Part shown: one piece after another, positions 32,593 to 43,336 of the stretch
How the letters are laid out: every line of letters begins with the position of its first letter
Position numbering within the stretch: position 1 is the first letter of the stretch
DNA from: Pseudozyma flocculosa PF-1
Taxonomy: Eukaryota; Basidiomycota; Ustilaginomycetes; Ustilaginales; Ustilaginaceae
Direction of reading: 5' to 3'
Assembly (NCBI RefSeq): GCF_000417875.1
Contig: NW_006920870.1
Span: 1,056,727 to 1,120,726, forward strand
DNA length: 64,000 nt
Position numbers and translations under genes: made by a program
Notes under the pieces: generated by a model
What the model saw: only the letters and a program-made list of their open reading frames with translations
Database searches by the model: none
Told to the model about the DNA's origin: nothing

Positions 32593-33138
32593 CTACTTCT
32601 CTTCGTTGGCGTCGCGCGGATACTCCCAGAGTGGCGGGCCGCGAACGCTGGGGTCGAGCTGGATGAGGTAGACTTTCTCCTCTGCCGTGACGACGAGCCT
32701 GCCCTCGTTGGCAAAAACGAGGTTGACGGCGCCCGTCTCGGGGATGAAGACCTTTAGGATCTGCTCGCCGTGCTTGGACCACACCTGGACGCCGTCCGAG
32801 GTGCCGGCGTAGACGTTGCCCTGCGTGTCGACCTTGATGCCGTCGCCGATGCCGGTCCAGGGCCACGCAAAGAGGCGGCGGTTGGCGAGGCGCTCGATGC
32901 CGCCCTCGTTGACGACGTCAAACTCGTAGATGGACGCGGGCCGCTTGTACTTGGGCGGCAGGGTGCCGTTGATGATGGGCGAGGTGTTGACGACGTAGAG
33001 CTTGTCGCCCTTTGGCGAGAATGCGAGGCCGTTGGGGTTCGGCACCATGGTCGGGTCCGTCAGGGCCGTCAGCTCGCCCGAGCGCGGATCGAAACGCCAC
33101 ACCATCTCGGGCAGCTGCACATCCGGTCGAAATCCCCG
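32593..33138 (-). pseudogene. Truncated SMP-30/gluconolactonase-type pseudogene
   Basis: About 180 codons match the second half of the fungal gluconolactonase (SMP-30) six-bladed propeller: GFRPDVQLPEMVWRFDP, PNGLAFSPKGDKLYVVNT, DGIKVDTQGNVYAG, DGVQVWSKHG, then NLVFANEGRLVV, ending in TAG at 32593. An in-frame TGA (33139-33141) sits immediately upstream, just where the family reads '(A)RGFRP', and nothing resembling the first half (PNGAT, NSPNDVV, WFTDP) is found up to the GDSL gene. The first ATG in frame is 33105 and would give a 170-residue fragment lacking most metal ligands. It is most likely a 5'-truncated relic; a functional half-propeller or a missed distant exon is less likely. It is convergent with GCP2, 122 bp away. 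Confidence 0.7.
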
Positions 33139-33838
33139 TCACGACCCCCCTGGCCAGCACCTCCGTTGGACCGCATCTCTCTTTCCTCGTAGCAATAAAA
33201 CTGAACGGCCGCAATCTCTCAGTACAGCTTCAAGGAAGAGTTTGAGATAAGTGCTGCAGCCTCTCTTCGTAGCGCCCGTCTCATCATGACTGAGACCCCG
33301 GCAGAAGAGAGGTAGAGTTACATGCTGGTGCCGTCGGCGGCAATCCTGCCACAACCGCCTGCTTGTCTGAACTCGAGGTGGGGCCCCTCCACCGAAGCGG
33401 GGAGTCCTTCGAGTCGGCCGAATAATCGCGGAAAGGATGTGCGGAATCGGGACCAGTCTCTTTGGTCGGGATCGGGCACCATGCCTTGGGGGCTGGAGAA
33501 TGCCGGCGCTAACGACCCCGCCTCGCTAGGAACTCGTATGTATCCGAAACGAGCTTGGTCCTCTTCACGCCTCACCGGTCTGTGGGGCGCGGGGGATGCC
33601 ACCGGCGATGCTCAGGTCACCAATCACCGAGTCTCCAATAGATTCCCCTCGCTTGCTCGTTGGCGAGCTTCCTCCTTGTACTCGCCCGCTGAAGTGTGTG
33701 GCACCCGTGCAATCCAGTACGGAAAGTGCCTGTTGCGACTCTCTTGACGGGGTGCCTCACACCGTATAAGAACAGAAAGGACTGCCGGCTGCTCGACGCT
33801 GGGTCTCGCCATTGTTCAAACACTTTCAAGCCGCAAAG
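33139..33838. other. Intergenic region, lactonase relic / GDSL esterase promoter
   Basis: These 700 bp hold the promoter of the esterase at the right end. I searched the minus strand for the missing first half of the lactonase and saw none. Open frames of 60-140 codons show no family resemblance. Confidence 0.45.
33765..33771 (+). promoter_or_regulatory. TATA-like box of the GDSL esterase gene
   Basis: TATAAGA lies 68-74 bp upstream of the ATG at 33839, a plausible core-promoter position. It agrees with the TATA boxes seen ahead of the two other regulated-looking genes in the window. Confidence 0.45.
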
Positions 33839-35110
33839 ATGTCATTCCCCACCAGCTCCATCTTTCTTGCCCTCGCTGCTGTTGGCACCGCCAGTGCTGC
33901 TGCCGTCGACCATCCGCAGCGCAACGAGGCTAAGAATGTCACCAACTTCATTGCATTCGGCGACTCTTACACGGATGCATGCTCATCGAGTAGGTTACAA
34001 TCTTTCACTCCTGAGCAGCGCGCGAAATGGCCTTTCCCGTACTGCCCGCCGGCGCCTTGGGGCCGCGCGAGCGGTGGCGAGAGCTGGCCGGAGTACATTC
34101 GCATCCTGCAAGGCCAGGCGGTGCCGACCGACAAGGACTCTCCTGTGCAGGCCGCGTACAAGGGCGAATGGACCATCCAGAACCTCGCCCAGTCAGCCGC
34201 GACGTGCGACAACGCCGTCTTCCCCCGGGCTCCTATCAATGAGTGAGAAGAAGGTTGCCGAGCGACGCGTCGCGGAAAATATGATGGTAGCACAGCGGCG
34301 CTGACGGCGACGACCGCCTTTTCTGTTGCACTTTCACAGCGTCGGCCAGCAGATCGACCTGCTCAAGACCAACTACAACACCACGCAGCCGCTGGACAAG
34401 ATCCAGACGGACCCTGCGACGACATGGGCGGCGATCTTTATCGGGACCAACGACATTAGCTTCTACAACTCGACGGCCGACGTGGCCAAGGAGACCGACT
34501 GCCTCGAGCGTCGCATCCAGACGCTGCACGACTTTGGCCACCGAAAGTTCCTCATCCTGGAGAACATCAACCTGGAGTACGTGCCCACCTACTCGACCAA
34601 CGGAGTGGTCAACAAGACGATCCAGTCGTACACGAGCGGCAACCGCAAGTCGCAGGCCCAGCTCGCCGAGAAGCTGAACAAGAAGTGGCAGAGTGACGGC
34701 ACCGAGGTGCTCACCTTCCCGACCTTTGAGCTCTTGTGAGTGCGGCCGTCGTGGCGTCGTACCGGGGATCACCCTGCTGACCGTCCTCGCCTCCTCCTTG
34801 TGCAGCTCGCGGATGTACAACAACCCGCGCGAGTACGGCATGGAGTACGTCAAGGTCCCCTGCGTGACCGGCACGGGCAACAACACCGTCACTTGCAGCC
34901 ACCCGACAAAGTACCTGTGGTGGAATGGTGAGTGTTGCGCCCGGCTCGCGTCCTCGAGAGTCGTCGTGGCAAGCGACTGACCTCCTCTCCCTCTTCAAAC
35001 CGTCAGACCTTCACCCGAGCTTCCACGCCGAGCAGATCCTGGCCGCCAAGGTCGTCAAGTTCCTCGAGGAGGGCGCTCGTGGCGAAGACCTCCTCGCCGG
35101 TCCCCAGTGA
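33839..35110 (+). CDS. Secreted GDSL/SGNH-family esterase
   Basis: Four exons, 33839-34242, 34340-34735, 34806-34927 and 35007-35110, give 341 residues. All introns are GT-AG (GTGAGA or GTGAGT donors) and the phases agree. Residues 1 to about 21 form a signal peptide (IFLALAAVGTASA). Block I is AFGDSYTD with nucleophile Ser43. Block III/V features are IFIGTNDIS, with the oxyanion Asn, and WWNDLHPSFHAEQ near the C terminus, carrying the Asp and His of the triad. The family hydrolyses acyl or acetyl esters (lipids, acetylated polysaccharides). Homologues in fungi are often annotated as carbohydrate esterase family 16-like; which substrate applies here cannot be read from sequence. Several Asn-X-Thr sites (NVT, NTT, NKT, NNT) suggest glycosylation. 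Confidence 0.9.
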
Positions 35111-36700
35111 TGCAGGTTTATCGCCCCGTCTGTCTATGCCCTCGTACAGTTCGTCTTCTACAGTAGTTCCAGCGCGACCAGGACTCTGTCGCCATATTTG
35201 GTACCATCCTGCCTTTCTGCCACTTCGACGTCGGCCAAGGCGTCAGCACCACGCCCGGAACCGGAGCCGGTCCGGAACCGATGCGTGGGGCTCTGCTGGG
35301 CTAGATAAAGGAGGCTCTGCATCGGCACGGTTGTCATGTCACGGATCCGCTCGTCGACCTCACGTACCGCACGATCGCCTGCGTAGCCTGGCCGGGCCTG
35401 TCGGACGGGGACGGCGCTCTCTACGCGAAAGCGCGGCAAAATCGTGACAAGCGAAAAGAGAAACTTCGCTCGAGAAAGGCCAACGTAACGCGCGGCGGGC
35501 CCGAGGCGACGGGCCGTGGGACCGGCCTGCGGCCAACCATCGCAGCGAGGCCTTCTCTGCATCGGCCCGCCCTACCTCTGCCCCTGCGCGGCGTTTGCTT
35601 GTTTGCTCGACCCTGCCTGGCTCTTGTCGCCGGCGTCGTGCTCTCCTCTGCTCGTCGCAGATCGATGCCGTGGTGCCTGCGGTTGCTATCGTGGTCAGCC
35701 GTGCGTGCGTGCGTTGGCGCCTGCTTGCACCCGTGAGAAGACCGGCAGGGACCTGCAGCCTGGCCTGCACTCAGTTGTCAGCGGGCGAGGAGCAGGCGAC
35801 CCCGAGCGAGCGCGCGAGAAGCGACCAGACATCGGTTGAGCCGCTTGGCCTGCCATCACGTACGGTACCGTAAGCGCGCCCGGTTGCCCGGCTTGACGAG
35901 TGCGGTTGTCGCCTGTCATCCTCCCGCTGCCCGCCCGTCGATCCTGTCTGAAACATGCGCGCGCCACGGCGCAGCGCCTGCTGCTGTCTGCCGCAGCATC
36001 TCTCCTTCCTGCCAGGCCAGGCCGGGCCGTTCCGAAGCGGGTGGCCCAGGCGGCGCCGAAGCGGGCCGCGTGGACCCGCAACTACACGGGCGCAGGCAGT
36101 CCAGGCCCGCTACCCGCTCGTGGGATGGAGCCCAGGCTAAGCTAGGTATGCCTCCATCGTAAGGCGGAGTGTGGACGTTGCGAGGCTGGGCGAATGCGGG
36201 CGTGCGTCCGTTGCGGGGGGAATGGCGGCGGTTCAAGATCAGAGCAAGAGACAAAGGGCAGGTGCGGGTCCAGCACCCAGCGTGATCTCCGAGTCCCCGC
36301 AGATTACCTCGCAACCTTGCCTGCCTGCCTGCCTGCTCCCAGGGATCGCCACGACAAATGTACAGCAGACAGGAGGTCGATGAGCCCCGATCTCGACGAG
36401 CAGGCAGGCCGTTGTCGCTGGATCCATGGCGCATGCTGCTGGGCCCCCCGCTCCGTACATGGCGTAGCGTGGCGTGGTGCAGGGCACAACGACTGCGGTC
36501 GAAAGGGCGGCAACAGGCCCGCAGAGTGCGGCGAGGCAGGGTCGATCCTGCTGTCAGGGTCCGAAGCAAGCAAAACAACCGACCGACCGACCGACCGACC
36601 GACCGAACCCGTGCCTCTGGTCAAGCGAGGGCCAAACGATGCGAGGTCTCGCAGGCCGGCCTGCCAGGCAGAGGCTAGGCTGGCTGGGGGAGGGGGGGAG

Positions 36701-36731
<31 letters not shown>

Positions 36732-37382
36732 GGGAGGCAGAAGAGACGGCGACTCACCTAACCTCGCTCGCCTCTTCCAGCCTGCCTCTTGCTCGCGATG
36801 CAGGCGTGGGAGCGAAGCAGCCGGGTCCAGGCGACAGCAAGCGAGCGAAGAGCCGGAGCGGAGGAAGGCGACGGCGATGCGCGTTGTGTTTGGCCGCCCC
36901 CCATGCCAGGCCAGGCGAGAGTGCAGCCTCCTTTCACCGGAGCGTGGCGGGCAGGCAGGCAGGCAGGCGGGCAGACGGGCGGCAGCACGGTCGGTCCGTC
37001 GTGTCGGTCCCTGCCGCTGTTTCAAAAGGCGGGACATCCAGCCTGCCTCAGCCAGCGAGCGGCTTGCTCGCGTCCACCCAGCTGGGAGCAGCACCTCGAC
37101 GCTTCTGGCCCTGCCTTGCTTCCAGTAGAGCCGCCCCCTCGAGGCGCCGCCACCATCACCAGCATTACCACCACCATCATCTTGCCCTGCCCTGCCCCCA
37201 TTTGCCTGCACAGCCACGCCCGCGATCGACGCTGAGATCATTTCGGCCATTCGCGCATCCTCTTCTGACGGACGCCCCATCCCGACTTCCACTACCGCCG
37301 CTCCGACCGCCACCAAGACGGACCACCCGCCGACCTGCTCAGGAGGAACCAGTCGCCAGCACGGCCCGTCCGCAACTCAATC
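35111..37382. other. 2.3-kb intergenic region rich in tetranucleotide repeats
   Basis: It contains CCTGCCTGCCTG runs (36318-36335), (ACCG)7 at 36578-36605, AGCAAGCAAGCA runs (36701-36731) and GGCAGGCAGGCAGG (36953-36970). A 632-codon open frame (36194-38092) runs through it but has repeat-driven composition and overlaps a real gene in another frame. The last few hundred bases are probably the 5' UTR of the coiled-coil gene. Confidence 0.5.
36578..36605. repeat. (ACCG)7 microsatellite
   Basis: Seven uninterrupted ACCG units in the promoter-side spacer of the coiled-coil gene. It is a simple repeat. Confidence 0.9.
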
Positions 37383-40300
37383 ATGAAGGCTGCCTTCCGC
37401 GGCTTGCGGCGCAAGGCGTCTGCGGGCGACGTCGAGAACCAGCGCCAGGCCCAGCTGGCCGCCGAGGCCCAAGAGGAACGGCCCCAGGTTCCCCGGCTGC
37501 CGGACCTCGGTCGGGCGAGCCCGATGCCCTCGCTCCGCTTCTCTGGGCTCGGCCTAGACAACTTTGTCTCGAACGTCGGTCTGGGTGCCGACGCCTCGGC
37601 GCTCGAGATGGAAGACGAGCTGAGCGAGCTCGGGCGCAGCTCTTCCCGCCCCGCCACTGCGGATGCAGCCGACGAGGAAAATGCGCAGGCGAGGCGGGCC
37701 ACAGGCCTCGTCGTCGCCGTCGCCGGCGCCCCCGACAGCCGACTGGCTTCGCAACCACCGTCATCCGCACCCGCCACCGCCGGCCCCCAACAATTTCCCC
37801 GGCGCACCTCTCCGGACCAGCCCCAGCAACGGTCACAGCCGCCCCCTCACACCCAGTACCACCTGCTCGACGTCGATACCGCACCGGAAGCGCCGGCCAT
37901 GCCCCGCTCCGACTCGCTAGCACGGGCCGCTGCCGACGGCGGACGGACCAGGCCGCCCCGCACCAGGACCGGAAGCAAGAAGAGCGACCCGAGACAGGAC
38001 TTTCACCTGCTCAGCGCCGACGATGCCGAGGTCGACGACTACGGCCACGACGACAACAAGGGCAGGCGCCGCAACCGCATCGAAGGCTCTGACGACGGCG
38101 ACGACCGCGACACCCACTCCATCGAGGCAGTCAGGAACTACCAAGACGAAAACGAGCAGCACGCCTCGAACCGGCAGCAGCAGCCGCCAAAGCCCCAACC
38201 CGCTAGGTCCATCCGCCGTTCGCTCTCGCAACCCGCGCTCGACCAGCGACCCCGCGGATCTCGCAACACGGCAACGCCGCCCGTCCTGGCTCAGCAAAAG
38301 ACCAACATTCCAGTCGCCGCGGGCCCGCCCCTCAAGTCCTCAGTCTCGACCATCCTCGGCTCGGCCAGGTCCACCAAGCTGCCCGCGCCTTCGCGAAGCG
38401 CGACGGCGCCAGTCAATCGCGAACCTCCGACAACGCCAAGCCTGTTCGCCTACGAAAGCGGTCCCGGCTCCGGCATCAAGAACATCTCCAAGCTCAAGAC
38501 CGTCTCTGGCAAGAGCAGCGCGCCGAGCATCGCCAGCGCAAAGGGATCTGAGCGAACGACAATCCGCAACGCTCGCGGGGAAATCGAGTGGAAGGATGCT
38601 CCGCCAATGCCCGCCCCGACCACTGGGCACCTCAGCGGACTGGCGTACCAGCACCAGGTCTACCAGGCGCAGCAGAGGGGCGTGCCGGTCGACTCGATCG
38701 GCGGCGACAGCGGCAGCGGCGCCGGCGATCACCAACACCGACTCGACCGAGCCCGGTCAAAGTCGGTCGGCCGCCTGGACAAGCGGGCCGAGTCTTCGAG
38801 GAAGGACACGTGGTCGCCGAGCCATGAAGTCGCACCGCTGCCGGGCAGCGCGGCAAAGGCCGTCTCGCCCCAGATCCCTTACAAGGCCATCGGCACGGCT
38901 AGCTCGGGCCCTGCGGGAGGCTCCTTGCGCAGCCCTAGATCGACTGCGCGCGACGGCCTTCGAGGTATGGCGGCCAGCATCAGCAGCGGCAAGCTGCTGC
39001 GCATGGGCACACGGAAGCCCAGGACAGATCGTTCCGACGACGGCGAGACGATCGACGACAGCTCAAGGGATGAGAGCACCATCCGACAGCCCAAGGAGGA
39101 TCCGACCGAAGCCGAAGAGAGGCGCAAAGCGGAGCAGTGGGAGCGCGAGAGGGAGGCGCGCAACGCCGCCGACCGCCACGAGGCAGCCGAACGCAAGAAG
39201 CGCCAGGAGGAAGAAGAGGCGCTGGCGAAGCGTGCCGCCGAGCGAGCCCAGGCCAAGAAAGAGGAAAAGGAGCGCCGAGAGCGCGAGGCCGCCCTGGCCG
39301 CCGAGCAGGAGCGCCTCGCCAAGGAGAAGCGCCTCGCGGAAAAGGCGGCTCGCAAGGAAGCCAAGGAGCGCGCCGAGCGCGAGGCCGAGGAGCGCCGGGT
39401 CCGCGAGGAAAAGGAGGCCGAGGAGCGGCGCGTCCGCGAAGAAAAGGAGGCCGAGGAAAGACGGGCCCAAGAGCAAAAAGAGGCAGAGGAGCGGAAGGCG
39501 CGCCGTGCCGAGGAGAAACGTCGGAAGCGCGAAGAGGCCGAACGCGAAAGGGCGCGCCAGGCGGCCGAGGAAGAGGCTCGCCTGGAGCGGGAGCGCCTCG
39601 AGGCCATCGAGGCCGAAGCCCGCGCCGAGGAGGAGGCCAAGCAACGCGCCATCGAAGCCAGCGAGGCCGAAGCAAGGCAGCTGGCCGACGCGCGTCGCCA
39701 GGTCGACGAGGAGGATCGCCTCGCTCGTCAGGCGGGTCGGCGCGACGCTCGCAGGTTGAAGCGGGCACAGGCTGCGGGCGTCGAGGTTGAGGACCTGTCC
39801 GAGTCGGACGAAGATGCCGGTAGGTCCCGAGTCCAGGAAACACGACGAGGCGACCGCCATACCCACGCTGACCACCACCTGGCCCGCTTCTTTCTATCGC
39901 AGACGACGGGTCCGAGGATGGCGAGGAAGTGTTTGCCGACGCGCAAGACATGGAGAGGACCGGGTCGGACCTCCATGCCCCCTCGAGCGTCGAGTCGAGC
40001 GCCGACATGCCCGTCACGCCCGCCGACGAAGCCATCGACGCCATGCACGGCGAGAAGTGGAAGCAAGCCGCATCGCAGGGCGCCGGCCCCGACTCGACGG
40101 CGACGACGCCGGTAGAGGAGCAGGACAAGGCTTTGAAGGCCAGGGATGCCAACGCGTACCGTTCCGACCGGTTCCGAGCGGCTGTCATGGGCGGCGCACG
40201 GAAAGCCGCTCCGGACTCAACGCCCCTAGCCACGCCCGCCCTTGAAGGCGCCGCTCACGAGGTCGACGGTGGTGACGACGGCGACGATCAGATCGTTCAG

Positions 40301-41992
40301 CCCAATGGGCCCTACCGCGAGGGCGGAATCACGTACGGCCGGGGCTGGTGCTCCCACGGCCTTGCCGATCCGACGTTGCTGGTCAGCCACCGGCGCATCG
40401 TACGCACCCTCAGACCGCCCGCTACCAAAGAGGAAAAGGAGACCCCACGAAAAGGCGAGGACGACGACGCGGCTGCCGATGCACCGACCGAGGACACGGC
40501 AGCAGCGCCAGAGCCCGAGCACAGCCAAATGCAGGAGCCGACCGAGCCGGCGGAGCCCGAGTACGACGAGGCGATCTACAGCGACCTGGGCGAGCTGATC
40601 TGGTCGTCGACAACCCCGGACGTCATCGCACGCCTGGTCAGCCACCTCGACTACGCCGACGTCAAGGCGCTGCGTCAGACGTCGCAGTCGATCCGATTCG
40701 CTCTCGGCCAGCTCGCCGGACGCGAGATTGTGCTCTCGCGCTTCCTCGGCCAGGTGGGCTACCAGAGCTGGAAGTCGACCTGGACCCACTCCGAGGGCGA
40801 CGATGCGCTCGTGGTCAAGGACCCGCTCCCGCTGAGCTTCTCGGACTGCGAGGCGTTCCTGCTGAGCTACGACCTGCTGCCCGAGTACCGCCTGGTGGGT
40901 GCTGAGTACGCAAAGGCGCCTCACAAGGTGGACCCGCGCTACCCGCGCCTGGCCCGCGCCACGACCCGGAGCTACAACCGCGTCCTCGCCCGCCTGCGCA
41001 TGCAGCCCACCTTTGTCCTGCCGAGCGCCCAGCCGGCCTCGTCGCAGCTGTCGCCCCTGGCGACCCAGGGCACCTTTGGCCAGGCCGGCGCCACCCACAC
41101 TCCAGAACGCTCGCCCGCTCTGGGCGCCAAGGCGACGTTTGCCGGCGACGAGGCGTCGTGGTCGATGCCGAGGATCACGAGCCCCTGGAAGCCCGGCCGG
41201 GCCGCCCTGTTCCGGGTATGGGTCCCGAGCTGCGAGGAGGGCGGCTGGTTGAGCGATGCCGAGCTTTCGCGGTGCGAGCGCGAGCTGTTCATCGCCGGCG
41301 TCTGGTCGTTCCTCAAGCGGGGCGACGTGGTCTGGGACTGCGCCATCGGCGACGAGCGCAACGTCGGCAAGTACATGTTCGACGGGCGCTACCTGCGCGA
41401 CCTCAGCTTCATGTTTGACCGTACGGGCCACCTGCCCTCGTGGATCAACGCCTTCTCGTACGCGCCGAGCTACTACCACAACATCATCCGCTCGTCGTCT
41501 TCGGCGCAGCCGATCGTCTACCTCGACGTGCTGCCCTGGAGGGACCAGATTGTCTCGACGATGCGGCTGGTCCAGGACCAGGTGGAGACGTTCAACCCGC
41601 AGGGCGCGCGGTACCGCATCTCCAAGTGGCTCTACCGCGCCGTCTTCAACGTGACGCCCGGGCAGATTATCAGCGACGAGGGCCTCGAGGTGGTCGACGC
41701 CGGCTGGCACGGGCGGATCGTCATCGAGACCGAGGGCACGGCGGAGCACGCCAAGGAGCTCATTAGCCGATGCGCGGGTCCCGCCGAGAGCGCCCAGACC
41801 AAGGCGAGGCTGCTGGCCAGCGTCATGGACGCCGACGGCCAGCCGCGCATCCCAAAGGCCCCCGCACCCACCCGCGACGCCTCTGGCCAGAAGATTGAGA
41901 CGACGACGCCGTGGGCCGTGATCCGCGCGCGCTCCCGGCCCGGCATGATCTGGATCCGGCCCATCGACATGCGCGAGAGGGTAACCTTCTGA
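37383..41992 (+). CDS. Large coiled-coil protein with F-box-like segment, function unknown
   Basis: Two exons, 37383-39819 and 39903-41992, give 1508 residues. The 83-nt intron (GTAGGT...TATCGCAG, phase 1) joins DLSESDEDA to DDGSEDGEEVFADAQ. Residues 1 to about 560 are disordered and Ser/Pro/Arg-rich with phospho-type RSxS motifs. Residues 575-800 are a long Glu/Arg/Ala/Lys helix with 11-residue EAEERRVREEK repeats, a likely single alpha-helix or coiled coil. The second exon begins acidic, then carries a segment (DVIARLVSHLDYADVKALRQTSQSIRFAL) that resembles an F-box. A well-ordered C-terminal domain of about 400 residues follows, with LFRVWVPSCEEGGWLSDAELSRCERELF and RYRISKWLYRAVFNVTPG. I do not recognise the C-terminal family. 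No transmembrane segment is seen. Confidence 0.78.
39381..39512 (+). repeat. 33-bp coding repeat in the coiled coil
   Basis: Units starting at 39381, 39414, 39447 and 39480 encode EAEERRVREEK and variants. The first two are nearly identical and the later ones diverge. They lie within the helix-rich part of the gene at 37383-41992. Confidence 0.8.
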
Positions 41993-43336
41993 TCGACGTC
42001 GTCATGCCGAGATGAGGCGAGATGAGGCGAGATGAGATGAGATGAGATCGACATGATCGTTGCGCAAGCTCGCCGCTGCCGCGCCAGAGCATGGATCCTT
42101 TTGCGGGCCTCATTCCCGGATCCAACGCTCCGACCCCACATCACGACTGCTGCCCCCCTGCCCCGCACCCACCTGCCCCTCTTTGTCCCGCTTTCTGCCT
42201 TGCCCCGGTGTTCTCCCTGTACCGCCTGCTCCGTCTCTGTCTCGCTCTCCCTGTCGCGTGGATTGTGTCTCTCTGCCCTCCCCAGGATCTTCCGTTGTAT
42301 ACCAGATACTTGCCCTCCCTCGATGGACAATGCACCGAGAACCTTCTGCCTGCGTGTCGTTGGCCTGCAAGGACCGAGCGAGTCCCTGCCTGAGTCGAGG
42401 ACGAGAGGAGCCCAGACGGTCGAAAGGCCGATGCGTGGCCGTCGAGTGACGGCCATCTCCTTGGGGACGCGGCTTGCTTTGAAAATCTTGTATTCAAAGG
42501 TTGATTGGGCTGGCCATTTGTAATGGGCCCGCCAGGCTGGCCGGCTGTCCGCTGTCCGCTGGCTGCTGGCTCAGCTCCACCTGGCCAAAGAAGGTTTTTC
42601 CACGGAGGCGCGGGGCGCACCCACCCACCTTCCCGACCACCCACCCACCTCGTCCTCGCCACCCTCTGGCACCCGCCACTCCTCTCGCCCCACCGTACAG
42701 ACCGTCCTCACTCCGGACACCTCGGCGGCATAGCATCGTCCGAGACCCCCTGCACTGCTCTGAGTGCGCCTCTCTGGACCTCGACTTCTGCTCTACAGCC
42801 TCCAGGTCCAGATCCACATCCAGAGCCATCGCCATTGCCGCAGCTGCGTCGGCCCCGAAAAGCCATCTACCACCGACACAACACCCGGCGCTGCTGCCAT
42901 CACCGCGCACGACTCGCGCTCGCCATCGGACCGTGTCGCTGCCCCAGCGCCATACCTCGCTCTTTCCCTTGCCACTCTCGCTTCGGCTCGCCTCGCCTGA
43001 GCCAGCCTTCAAACCTGCTCTCGACAGTCGTCCGGCTTCCTCCCAGCCTCGGTCCGACACATTCGACGCCACGCACGACCTCTGCTGCACGTGCACTCGC
43101 CTCCTCCTTCGCGCATACACAACACCCGTGGCCGCGGAACCCGCTTTCGACATCCTACTGAGCCTGGCTCCCGCTCTCGTCGTTCCAGAGGAGGGGTCCG
43201 GACAGGTCAGCCGTGGACCTCGTTGGAGCAGGAAGTACTGGAAGCGGCGCACCTTCGTCTCGAAGAGGAATAGCGGGGCCCTCGCCTCGCCACACGCACA
43301 CTCTCGCACGCACCACTCCATCGGACCCTCGACAGC
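41993..43336. other. 1.3-kb spacer upstream of the La-motif gene
   Basis: A GATGAGGCGA/GATGAGATGA repeat (42011-42048) lies just past the upstream gene. The rest, up to ATG 43337, is pyrimidine-rich and presumably holds the promoter and 5' UTR. Long open frames (42501-43394) are Ser/Arg/Pro-rich and show no family resemblance. Confidence 0.45.
42011..42048. repeat. GATGA-type short tandem repeat
   Basis: Two GATGAGGCGA units are followed by GATGA units, directly 3' of the coiled-coil gene's stop codon. Confidence 0.8.

Noticed and set aside
36194..38092. A 632-codon plus-strand open frame
   Set aside because: It runs through tetranucleotide repeats and overlaps the real start of the coiled-coil gene in another frame; composition is Arg/Pro/Ala-rich with no family resemblance. 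GC-rich DNA leaves stop-free frames by chance.
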